Assembly: GCA_008931825.1 (NCBI GenBank)
Contig: QXVZ01002958.1
Location: 1 to 32,223 of the forward strand
Source of the DNA: Phallusia fumigata
Taxonomy: Eukaryota; Chordata; Ascidiacea; Phlebobranchia; Ascidiidae
DNA length: 32,223 nt
Direction: 5' to 3'
Shown: piece by piece, positions 12,001 to 18,852 of the stretch
How positions within the stretch are numbered: position 1 is the stretch's first letter
Layout of the letters: each line of letters opens with the position of its first letter
The notes under the pieces: model-generated
What the model saw: the letters and a program-made list of their open reading frames with translations, nothing else
What the model was told of the DNA's origin: nothing
The model's database searches: none
Position numbers and translations under genes: made by a program

Positions 12001-15000
12001 ATTTGTCAGCATCTCAATATCGTCTTGTGACAAAAGACCACCCACCCCACTTCCCGGGGCATGGTGCGGATCGGAGCCGGCTGGTGCATGATGGTCCGCA
12101 CTGGCTGGTGTCGCATGGTGTGGAAGTGGTGCGTGCTGCAAAATACACCAGTCGTTGGGGAGTTTAGGGAATTGAATGTTTAGGAATTGAATGATTAAGA
12201 ATTTGAATGTTTATTGACAGGCCACAGCACGAAGAATAATACCAGCTTCTAATCCAATAGCAGCTTTACACCGGGTGGTTAATGTTATGAGTTTTGTTCG
12301 ACACCCTTGGCTGCAGATTTATGTGTCTACGGGACATCAAAGTGAATTAAGGCATATTTTTTCTTTTAATCTATTACACCGCAACTTTTTTTACAAGGTT
12401 TTCGCAAGTACAATCGAAGCACAGCCAAACTACAATGTGAAAGAACGCATAGAACAAAAAACAATGCAATCATCATACACTTCGAATAGTACGGCGGCAC
12501 GTCTGTTGCGGATAAATTCGTTGGATGAAACCGCAGGCGTATAATGATAGTCCTCTCAGGGAATTATCTAAAGTACGTTTACCCACAGAAACCAAAAGCG
12601 ACGCAACATAGTAAAACTCACGTGATCAACAGCAGGGGACGCCAAGAGACCCGCGTGATGGGCCGGAGCCGTCACGTGATGAGCCGGGACCGTCACGTGA
12701 TGGGCGGGGACCGTCACGTGATGAGCTGGTTCGGATGGGGTCGGAGAGGGGATTATCGGGGTCGGACGGGGTACCGAAGTTGGGACTGGTCTGATTAAGT
12801 TCTCTTGGGGCAGGGTTCCAAAGTTGTCCCCCGCTTTCAGCTGGCCGATCGCTATGGGAAGTACGGGCATGGCAATATCCAGTAGGTCCTGGGATAACAA
12901 GAGAGCTTTTGGGTGTTGCTCAAAAACTTGAAATTTGCTGTTCACAACATAAAGCTTGTTTCGCAACAATGGTGTGTTTTATAAAGATTTTAACGTTGGC
13001 TTTAAGAACGCGCATAACAGTTCGCAGTACGAAGGTTATGCAGTAAAATTAATCTTGATTAAACCTCTTTAATCCCTAGTGTTTTATACATACCCATGTC
13101 GAGAAAACGTATCAAATATTAAACAACGCACAATAGGTATTTTAGCATCATTACAACTACACAAAGTGTCTGTCTAATACAATAGTGAAGCTCTGTGTAG
13201 AGTGAATAATAGTTTCTAAAGTTTCATAAAATAGGAATTCCGTAATATTTGCAGAACTTAGGGTTTCCATAATGCCAAAAGGTTGAAGAAAAGTGATATA
13301 AATTACTAAAGATTTGAACCGGGCTTATGCAAGCACTTACGCATGACGCCTGGGCACTGCTGGGCAGATTCAGGATGACGACGTTGCGACGTATACCACA
13401 AATCCCTCTGAAAACATAACCCGGTTTAGCAAGCAGTACCACCTCTAGAACATTTACTCAGGGGCAGTTCTATCCACGTTAGACATTCTTAGGCATTTTC
13501 TCTTCACCTTTTTGTAAACAAATTATTTTCGTCGCGCCAAAGTCAAAAATTCATTTACCGATGCTTTACTTTTTTTTAAAAACGCCAAAAATTAGCGAAA
13601 AACCATATTTTACAAATCCTCGACGGTCCAAACTTGTGTATTATGTGCAGTAGACAATTTCGGCGATACAAATAATTTCGTCAGTTCAGTTTCGCTGCCC
13701 ACATAATACTTTTTAACACAAAGATGACGTAACAGTGCCCGCAATGTAGGTATTTCAATTTACAGAAATTGGATTGGGAAACACCATTGGAGGTTGCTAT
13801 CAAACGCTAAAACAACAGCAATATTCGTCTTTGGCCAATGCCCTGTGGTTTCGGCGCCATGGGTTGACAAAAAGCTTTTACGTAACGTTCGATGCGGAAA
13901 TTTGGATTTGTTTTATATCCGGACCAAGACGCCATTTTCCATGTTTGTAATGCTGCAGTAATTTTATGAACGTTTCTTCGTTTCAAAGATACGCTGAGTT
14001 CATTGTGTAGTGTTTACGAAGAAAGTTGGTGTAAATATGTCGTTCGCAAGGTAAATAACAGCGTTGTGTAAAAGAAATGACAGAATGTGACTTTGACCAA
14101 TGCCAACAACATTGAAGTTTTGAAAAAACTGACTTCTAGTTAAAAGTTCTTTTTTCCAATGAAAAATTAACATTTCTGTTTTTTAATCCCGTTAAACCTT
14201 GTTTTTTTTATTTTAATTTTTTTTTAAACATTTTGTTATTCTTGACAAAAATCAAATTTAGTCGGAAACTACAAAAACGCCAATTACCGATAAGACAAAG
14301 CAAAACCAAATTGGGCTAGTCCGGCAAATGGTTGAACGGCGGGGCGTTCCCGGGGCGAATGGTCATCGAAGAGCGCGGCTTTGAAGAGGCTGAAGAAAAG
14401 CATTTGCCACATCACGTTGGGTCAACGACGGGCCAAAAAAACCAATCAACGTGGCGCCTATACTGTTAATCATATCACATTCTCAAGTGCTCATGGTTCG
14501 ACGTTTGACTTTCAACGCAAAGAAGACTGTGTTCTTCGGTTCGATGGGCTACACTACAGCCAGCATACTATAGCTAAGAGGTGCATAACCTGCGAATAGA
14601 AATTGCGTGGCCCGCGAAACTGATTCAGCGCATTACTTTTCTTTTTATGCTCTGCACAACTGACCGAGGTTCAATTTTATATCCCTGCGATAATGTGTGT
14701 TCAATTTTTTTACTGTTTTTTTGTCATGCAATAAGACAAATCCAACCTATGTTAAACAATTGTGCGGGCCGCGGTCCAATGCGGGTGACTGCATTCGGCC
14801 CTTCAGCAAAGGAGGCCGCACACCCCTGCAATAGCTTGATGTCGCTGTTTGAATCCCACCGCTGGGTGGACATTTTCTGGCGGGCGCTTTTCTGCGCGTG
14901 AATGCTTGAACGGCAACGTCAAGGGCGGATTTACACACTGTAAATATGCTTCAGTACTTCTAACCACAAACTCTAGAAACAGCGCAGCCTTATTTCTGTG

Positions 15001-15623
15001 GCTGCAGAGAGTTTGCAAACACGTGTTAACGTCGGATGTAGGTTCGTGTCAGGGGAAATAGCGTTTGTCGCCAAAGCGATCTTATTTCTACTTCTAATGC
15101 CAGATTGCGAGTAAAAATTTTTGGTCGAACATAATTTTACTGAGATTTTTTTCTCCTACGTATTGCCTACCACGACCTATGTGGCTGAGCACTCCTTTGT
15201 TACGCAACGTTGCCACACGAGGTTATTTTTGCGCAGTAAACAGGTATTTTTGCACTTAATTGGATGATTTTTAGGCAAACTACCGCAAGCATATAACAGC
15301 GTCTTGCTATTATGATAGAAACAAGATTTCATTATTTGCCACGGCTAGTTTTGCCAGAAACAGTAAACTGTGCTAAAAAATCAACAGGGCCCTGAACGCC
15401 TCGTATCTCGCTGCACATAATCACACAAAAATTACCGGAAAAGCATCGCCACCGGGTTAAGTTTGAGTGCGCCGCCGACCATGGCCACAGCAAATCCGGG
15501 CGCTTCCTTTTCGATAACGGCCTTGGTAGCTTCCGGGGTCACATCACTGGGGGAAAAACCTGAGCCACCAGTTGTCAAGACAAGGTCGAGACCTAAACTT
15601 TCTGTCCAGTCCACCAGCGCGTT
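1..15623 (-). CDS. GPHN: Gephyrin gene, partial (14 coding exons)
   Basis: Gephyrin joins the last two steps of molybdenum cofactor synthesis: a MogA-like G domain adenylylates molybdopterin and a MoeA-like E domain inserts molybdate. In animals it also clusters glycine and GABA-A receptors. Exons, high to low coordinate: 15623-15436, 13407-13341, 12888-12622, 12135-11965, 9945-9885, 9343-9206, 5105-5013, 4139-3958, 3518-3306, 2245-2077, 1654-1540, 1415-1351, 1025-922, 66-1. All introns are GT-AG and phases match at every junction, giving 1899 nt (633 codons) without a stop. Visible hallmarks, using residue numbers of this partial product: TTGGSGF and DVTPEAT (17-33), VDGYAV, TGAPIPPGADAVV, RDTN, TTGG-CSIGDNDY, IKPG, FALPG, and PEYQRA near the left edge. 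The linker (about 105-265) is His/Pro/Ala-rich. The first 50 to 60 residues of the G domain and the last part of E-domain subdomain IV are missing from the model. The match to animal gephyrin was made from memory of the family, not by a search. Confidence 0.93.
67..921 (-). other. Gephyrin intron (exon M to N)
   Basis: An 855-bp intron with GT-AG ends. Short open frames on the plus strand (440-658, 645-848) resemble nothing known and are not supported. No repeat or RNA gene was recognised. Confidence 0.6.
922..1025 (-). CDS. GPHN: Gephyrin exon M: E domain, ALPG-VPSPA and LRKL segment
   Basis: Residues 577-611, phase 1 in, phase 0 out. It reads VPSPALVAYYVLVCPCLRKL and SGEKNPSSTIIKVK. The family counterpart is [23 protein letters not shown]...TIIKARL. 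The Asn of the usual LPGNP is Val here. Acceptor ccttttacag|GG; donor AAG|gtgagt. Confidence 0.92.
1173..1287. mobile_element. Possible short hAT-like MITE remnant
   Basis: The left end caatggtccaaaccttt and the right end (aaagtttgggaaccactg, reverse complement cagtggttcccaaacttt) form imperfect inverted repeats of hAT type. No target-site duplication is visible, so this is tentative. It lies in the gephyrin intron between exons L and M. Confidence 0.35.
1351..1415 (-). CDS. GPHN: Gephyrin exon L: E domain, PTAFATL...FALPG segment
   Basis: A 65-nt exon completing residue 555 and running to the start of codon 577. It reads APTAFATLETQLGKKLFFAL then PG across the splice, matching LPTTFATL...IIFALPG. 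Acceptor cccgtgtacag; donor CCAG|gttcgt, a weaker donor. Phases 2 in and 1 out fit both neighbours exactly. Confidence 0.92.
1461..1501. repeat. 23-bp-period tandem duplication
   Basis: tgacagtgatgtatcaaa occurs at 1461-1478 and 1484-1501, in the short intron between gephyrin exons K and L. Confidence 0.9.
1540..1654 (-). CDS. GPHN: Gephyrin exon K: E domain, GG-S-G--DY active-site segment
   Basis: Residues 517-554, phase 1 in, phase 2 out. It reads DVVITTGGCSIGDNDYVKTL and ends FGRVAIKPG. The family pattern is DVIITSGGVSMGEKDY...FGRVFMKPG; the active-site Asp of the DY pair and KPG are kept, while SGGVS is TGGCS. Acceptor ttgttctag; donor CCGGG|gtgaac. An exact 50-bp duplication around an N lies just upstream of the acceptor. 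Confidence 0.94.
1664..1764. repeat. Exact 50-bp direct duplication around a single N
   Basis: Copies at 1664-1713 and 1715-1764 are identical and separated only by N at 1714. It lies in the intron just upstream of gephyrin exon K. Most simply this is an unmerged overlap of two contig ends. Confidence 0.95.
2077..2245 (-). CDS. GPHN: Gephyrin exon J: E domain, RDSN-like motif
   Basis: Residues 461-516, phase 0 in, phase 1 out. It contains GQTRDTNRITLLTVIRKLG and CGIVGD, corresponding to GKIRDSNRSTLLATIQEHG and LGIVGD of gephyrin, so the molybdopterin-pocket motif RDSN appears as RDTN. Acceptor gtccacag|CTT; donor CAAG|gtgcgt. Confidence 0.94.
2246..3305 (-). other. Gephyrin intron (exon I to J)
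   Basis: A 1.06-kb AT-rich intron. No coding signal was recognised in it, and the short open frames on both strands have no recognisable features. Confidence 0.6.
3306..3518 (-). CDS. GPHN: Gephyrin exon I: E domain, subdomain II/III
   Basis: Residues 390-460, phase 0 to 0 (213 nt). It contains GKYIRQEGSDVKQSEVVIQAG, then TSIGMLPAVNVCSVRVHRLP and VVAVISVGSE. The family counterparts are [41 protein letters not shown] and VVAVMSTGNEL. The usual STGNE is SVGSE here. Acceptor cattcacag; donor GAG|gtaggt. Confidence 0.96.
3958..4139 (-). CDS. GPHN: Gephyrin exon H: E domain, TGAPIPPGADAVV segment
   Basis: Residues 329-389. It continues ...YAVI with AADMPGDVEVVGGASLGKK and then carries VTTGAPIPPGADAVVPVEQT, the most strongly conserved MoeA-family stretch, almost identical to vertebrate gephyrin. 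Acceptor ttttccgcag|CG; donor GAT|gtaagtg. Phase 1 in, phase 0 out. Confidence 0.97.
4140..5012 (-). other. Gephyrin intron (exon G to H)
   Basis: An 873-bp intron. It contains a 15-bp tandem repeat (gaaattgtggaaaat twice, 4754-4783). It also contains aaggttgagaccactg ending at 4815, which read on the minus strand looks like a hAT-type terminal repeat, although no partner end was found. Confidence 0.5.
5013..5105 (-). CDS. GPHN: Gephyrin exon G: E domain, AEDV...DGYAV segment
   Basis: A 93-nt exon, phase 1 to 1, residues 298-328. It reads DAVDYVVAEDVKAGCSIPSC then ATAIVDGYAVI, matching the MoeA/gephyrin pattern [25 protein letters not shown]. The usual Phe of PPFP is Ile here. Acceptor cttttcaccgcag; donor ATCG|gtaagt. 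The preceding intron is about 4.1 kb as assembled, of which roughly 1.08 kb is probably a false duplication. Confidence 0.95.
5106..9205 (-). other. Gephyrin intron (exon F to G) holding a 1.08-kb duplicated block
   Basis: About 4.1 kb as assembled, the largest gap between the placed gephyrin exons. The block 5612-7766 is two near-identical copies around an N. The remainder (5106-5611 and 7767-9205) shows no coding exon that fits the gephyrin phases and no recognised gene. Confidence 0.55.
5612..7766. repeat. About 1.08-kb near-identical direct duplication around a single N
   Basis: Copy 1 is 5612-6689 and copy 2 is 6691-7766, with N at 6690. The copies align end to end with scattered substitutions and 1- to 4-bp indels, roughly a few percent by eye. 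It lies within the gephyrin intron between exons F and G. A small inverted repeat (caggtggc/gccacctg, 6165-6204) is present in both copies. Confidence 0.93.
9206..9343 (-). CDS. GPHN: Gephyrin exon F: end of linker and start of E domain
   Basis: A 138-nt exon, phase 1 in and 1 out, residues 252-297. It contains VTSLTKRPRVSPYPPTSVDK then AYSTVL, matching the conserved linker/E-domain junction of gephyrin ([26 protein letters not shown]). Acceptor gttgatcag|GA; donor AAAG|gttagt. Open frames on the opposite strand here are shadows. This exon anchors the linker exons to the E domain. Confidence 0.93.
9885..9945 (-). CDS. GPHN: Gephyrin exon E: 61-nt linker exon with dynein-light-chain-like motif
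   Basis: Residues 232-251 plus the first base of codon 252; phase 0 in, phase 1 out. It reads LRIVGTRPSSRGTQADSGIS. RGTQADSG resembles the vertebrate gephyrin linker stretch KGVQC...DSGVAS, which lies in the dynein light chain binding region, and the general (K/R)-x-T-Q-T ligand pattern. Acceptor ttttccag; donor GTG|gtaaggg. It is too short to be convincing alone, but phase and motif both fit. Confidence 0.8.
9946..11964 (-). other. Gephyrin intron (exon D to E)
   Basis: About 2.0 kb. It contains the 30-bp-period tandem repeat at 10490-10543. A plus-strand frame at 10969-11120 reads EHDFDLESEEKHPQDIQAP, which has the look of a decayed coding fragment, but stops interrupt it upstream and I cannot assign it. 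Confidence 0.5.
10490..10543. repeat. 30-bp-period tandem duplication
   Basis: The 24-mer beginning taacaactttcagtacacgg occurs exactly at 10490-10513 and 10520-10543, in a gephyrin intron. Confidence 0.9.
11965..12135 (-). CDS. GPHN: Gephyrin exon D: linker, His/Ala/Pro-rich then acidic
   Basis: Residues 175-231, phase 0 to 0. The first half continues the His/Ala/Pro-rich style (HAPLPHHATPASADHHAP). The second half is acidic and contains LLSQDDIEMLTNIEEDGAED. Acceptor ttttgcag|CAC; donor ACA|gtaagtgc. Assignment to gephyrin rests on frame continuity, compositional continuity with exon C, and position between two recognised exons. No homology is visible in the linker itself. Confidence 0.82.
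12622..12888 (-). CDS. GPHN: Gephyrin exon C: end of G domain and His-rich linker repeat
   Basis: Residues 86-174, phase 0 to 0. It opens with DLLDIAMPVLPIAIGQLK, the last G-domain helix (family FQFILPALPHAIDLL). It then turns into a Pro-rich linker and a run of 7-residue repeats, PAHHVTV, PAHHVTV, PAHHVTA, PAHHAGL. The repeats are encoded by a 21-bp minisatellite. Acceptor tatcccag|GAC; donor CAC|gtgagt. The linker has no similarity I recognise to the vertebrate C domain, as expected for the fastest-evolving part of the protein. Confidence 0.9.
12652..12735. repeat. 21-bp coding minisatellite (four units)
   Basis: The units start at 12652, 12673, 12694 and 12715. The last three begin cacgtgatg, so each holds a palindromic CACGTG E-box sequence; the first begins cgcgtgatg. 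The repeat lies inside gephyrin exon C and encodes the 7-residue PAHHVTV repeats on the minus strand. The 21-bp length keeps the frame. Confidence 0.93.
13341..13407 (-). CDS. GPHN: Gephyrin exon B: G domain, CGIR...NLP segment
   Basis: A 67-nt exon, residues 63-85. It completes an Arg codon split 2+1 and reads RGICGIRRNVVILNLPSSAQ, matching the gephyrin segment RPVCGIRGKTLIINLPGS. The acceptor is ttttcag and the donor is TGC|gtaagtgc, close to consensus. Phase 2 in, phase 0 out. Confidence 0.93.
13408..15435 (-). other. Gephyrin intron (exon A to B)
   Basis: About 2.0 kb. It includes a T-rich stretch at roughly 14190-14230. No recognisable coding exon or RNA gene was seen, and the short open frames near 14400-15060 have no identifiable features. 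Confidence 0.55.
15436..15623 (-). CDS. GPHN: Gephyrin exon A: G-domain molybdopterin-binding core
   Basis: Residues 1-62 of the partial product. The acceptor is a pyrimidine-rich stretch ending in CAG before AAC; the donor is CCG|gtaatt (phase 2). Starting NALVDWTESLGLDLVLTTGG, it contains the molybdopterin-binding signature TTGGSGFSPSD followed by VTPEATKAVIEKEAPG, nearly identical to the family pattern. The exon begins in the middle of the G domain, so upstream coding exons must exist. The frame stays open upstream of the acceptor for about 15 codons, so a slightly longer exon is possible. Confidence 0.95.
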
Positions 15624-15779
15624 CTGCAGTGCAAAGAGGATAGTGGTGAACAGTGCCGCTATGCTATGGAAAGAGTTGAAACTTCCAAATTTCCAAATAT
15701 GGGTAGTTTTTTACACTGCTTATCTGTGGCCAGTTTTGACACAATCATTTTTTTGTTGTAAGATATGTTTCATTTAAAA

Positions 15780-18260
15780 TTATTGTGTAAGCAGTAATTA
15801 TTGAGTACACAGCACACTTGGCACAAAATAACGCAGAAATATTGATAACATTACCAGATTAAAACTAAAAGATAGAATGAATAAATGACAAACAAACCTT
15901 TATTTCTGTGATATTGTCTGAGACAACTTTCCGCACTTTGATGATTACACGATAACTGCAAAACAAAACCTAAAATAAAACCAAAAAAACTTTCAGATCA
16001 ATAAACTATGCAAATTCCACCAAGTAAAAGCATAAATTATTTTTGACTGTTCCTTATTTTTTAAAGTGTGCACATTTGTTTTTGTCATAAACTACAAAAG
16101 GAACAAATGACACTGTCACCCAAGTTTAACCCACCTACACTTACATAATGCTTAAATGTAAAACGGGGTTAGATTCAGGCTAACATGTATTAATCAAATT
16201 TACGAAAACGAAAACATGTTTGGTTGCCGCAATCAAATTATGTTACCTTGTCTACACCAATACCTGTTAATAAACATGGCCAAATACACTCACCTGCATA
16301 AATAATGCATAGCTGTTCAACTAACATGAACTTACCCACTTAGGTTTGTTATTTTGTTCTGCAATCGCTGGCCGGCAGTGTCATCTGCCAGACCTTTTGC
16401 ACAAAGAGTGCTCACTAAAAATGTTTAGGATTTTAGAAAAATCTAAAAAAATTAAATGACCCTGTTGGCATTTTTAAAATTACAGGACACAACACCCAAA
16501 ACATATTACACATAGTTTGAAAAAACGTGACAAAAATAGAAAATTTAAAAAACTTGATAGTGTATATATAGTGTTTATAGTGTTTGTTTGCCTGAATTTT
16601 AGACAGAAATTTTAGACACCATTCCATCTTAAAGTAAATGTAAGTGAATTGTGTCAAAGCTAAATACCTTAATCCCCTGAAAACTAAGGGTAAACATAAG
16701 AGAAGTAAAGTTAAAACCAGAAGCATTTGAGGCCAAACTGCAAAACGTAAACTACGATTTTTATGTTGAGACCCTTGATGATGCATCACATTTTGTCATA
16801 GCGGATTGGAAATATTACTGGAGCAAATAACAGCAAGTTTTTACCTTTAAAAAAAAATATTCTCTGGCACTTCTACTTTGATTACATCACTACTAAGCTT
16901 ATATCATGTTTCTATGTTGATCTACACCTGTCAAAATTCCAACAAATATGATTGGCTGCTTTTTCTCAGTATTAACAACAGCCAATGATGTTCCCAGTGT
17001 CCCCTGGTCAAGTTTTGCCAACTTGAGCCAATAACTTGAATCGCTCATTTTGCAATTTCTCCTGCAACAACAAAAATCTGGTCCTCAAAGTGACAGAAAA
17101 AAAAACCACATAGCAACACAAAATTTTAACCATAAACAGCTATTTGAATACTTTTTGACAATGTGTAACTTTATGAAAAATATTTCCACAATAGCATAGC
17201 TTGCTTAGGTGTAATCGATTCGAGAATTTGGTAGGAAAGGTATCATTATTCAAAGAATCAAAAATGTGCTTTGAACAGGAACATACTTACCTAATCGATT
17301 AGACACAGAAAATGTAAGGCAGGAAGCACAGGAGAGTTTTTGGAAGTTGGCCAAAATTCAAGTAAAGTGTATATGGCCTAGGGCAGCAGAAGTTCTCAGA
17401 AATAACAAAACAAATCGAGGCTTAATTATTACAGTATTTAGGTCGCTAAAACAAAAACTAAAAAAATGAAAACATATCAAATAACTTTTTTTAATTACCA
17501 AATTCCACAAAAGTTTACAAGATTAGACAGCTTTACAAATAAAGAAATATGTGCAAAATATGGTATGAAAAACTGAATGTAAAGCTAAGAAACATCAGAT
17601 TGAGACCATTAGGCAAATGTGACAAAGGCAGAGACAACAACTATGCAAGCACAAGAGTGGAAGAACAAGGGATTGAAAGAAGTAAAATGAGCAACTTGAA
17701 AGCACAAAATAATCTGTGTCAGTGACCCCACGTATTGGGATTCAAACAGCGAAAGAAAATGCAAAAATTAGTTTGCAGTCATGTTGCAACTTAGTTTCAA
17801 AAATTATACTTGATTTTATTAAATGGCTTGGCAGCATACAACAGTGACATCTTCCAAAAGTGTCCTAAAAAACTAAAACCTTATAAAAAGCTTTTCTTTT
17901 ATAAAGCAAAATGTATTTCTGTCAGCAAGAGTTTTCTGGCCTCCATATTTTTTGTGCAATATATTCTCCTGCATCAGGTTTTTTTGATAGACCTTAAACC
18001 ATGTTTTGACTCTACACATGCCTTTTACTACCAGCTTTTATCAATTACACTAATAAACACATTAAACAGCATTTTCAACACAAAGAACTTAAAATATCAA
18101 ATCAAAATTATTTTAATTTTCCCAGTAAATAAATGATTTAAATTGCAATTTAATTTGAAGTCAAGACATGAACCTGAAGTACCTCAAATAAAATCATAAC
18201 CGTTCATTGCAAAAACGTTTATTTGCGGATATGTTTTAACACCTGACTGTTATTCATACC
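15780..18260. other. CpG-poor AT-rich non-coding block
   Basis: This stretch has few CG dinucleotides by eye (about a dozen between 16440 and 18130) and is rich in A, T, TG and CA. Flanking DNA, for example 12600-12800 and 19000-19300, is visibly richer in CG. No coding exon was recognised. Such a pattern is known from animal genomes with mosaic germline methylation; applying that here is inference. Confidence 0.5.
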
Positions 18261-18279
18261 ACAGCATTTTACATGTTAA

Positions 18280-18527
18280 ACTTCAAATGACAATAAATCT
18301 TGTTGTGATGCATTTTTAACAACGACACTCTCGTCTTCTCATGTCTGTTTTGCGCTGTGCAAATGCACTGCCCTTGTTCGGCGATCGCAGTTTGCAACGT
18401 AACCATGTTGACAAGACGGGTCATGACTGCTACCTTGCGGACAGTTTTGTACAAATCGCTTTCGTAATAATTCCGCATGAGCATGTCCAAGAGCGAAATT
18501 ATAACAGACTTTAGGCTTTTGTTTCAT
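18280..18527 (-). pseudogene. Possible broken cysteine-rich exon
   Basis: One minus-strand frame contains CPQGSSHDPSCQHGYVANCD and then loses its cysteines before a stop at about 18339. A neighbouring frame, open at the same place, continues with QGQCICTAQNRHEK. The two halves together would give the evenly spaced C-x-C pattern of a small secreted disulphide module, so a 1-nt shift near 18380 would explain the break. I do not recognise the family. Chance overlap of two open frames is a real alternative. Confidence 0.25.
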
Positions 18528-18852
18528 AAAAGCAGCAATAGCTAATATTAATTCGAATTTTTCTCTTTTCGTGTCTTTTTAAAATGGCTACGTTGAACTA
18601 AGCCAAATTGGGAGACATTTTGTTTTCTACTTGCAAGATACAAATTTTAATAATATTCGCATTCGCAAGACAATAGGCAACAACGTAAGAGTCGTTGTGT
18701 GTACAAACAATGCCCACAGCTGTGCTGTTAGAATCTTCTAAAAATTTCAACTAATGCAGCTTTAATCAATTCAACGATGCGATGATTATTGTAAAGTTAT
18801 CGATTTCCTCAATGGCCATGATTTCAGGTTTAAAACTTATTATTTTCAAAAC

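Noticed and set aside
13300-13345. ggttcaaatc on the minus strand resembling a tRNA T-arm
   Set aside because: No D-arm, anticodon arm or acceptor stem can be drawn around it, and it lies just inside a gephyrin intron.
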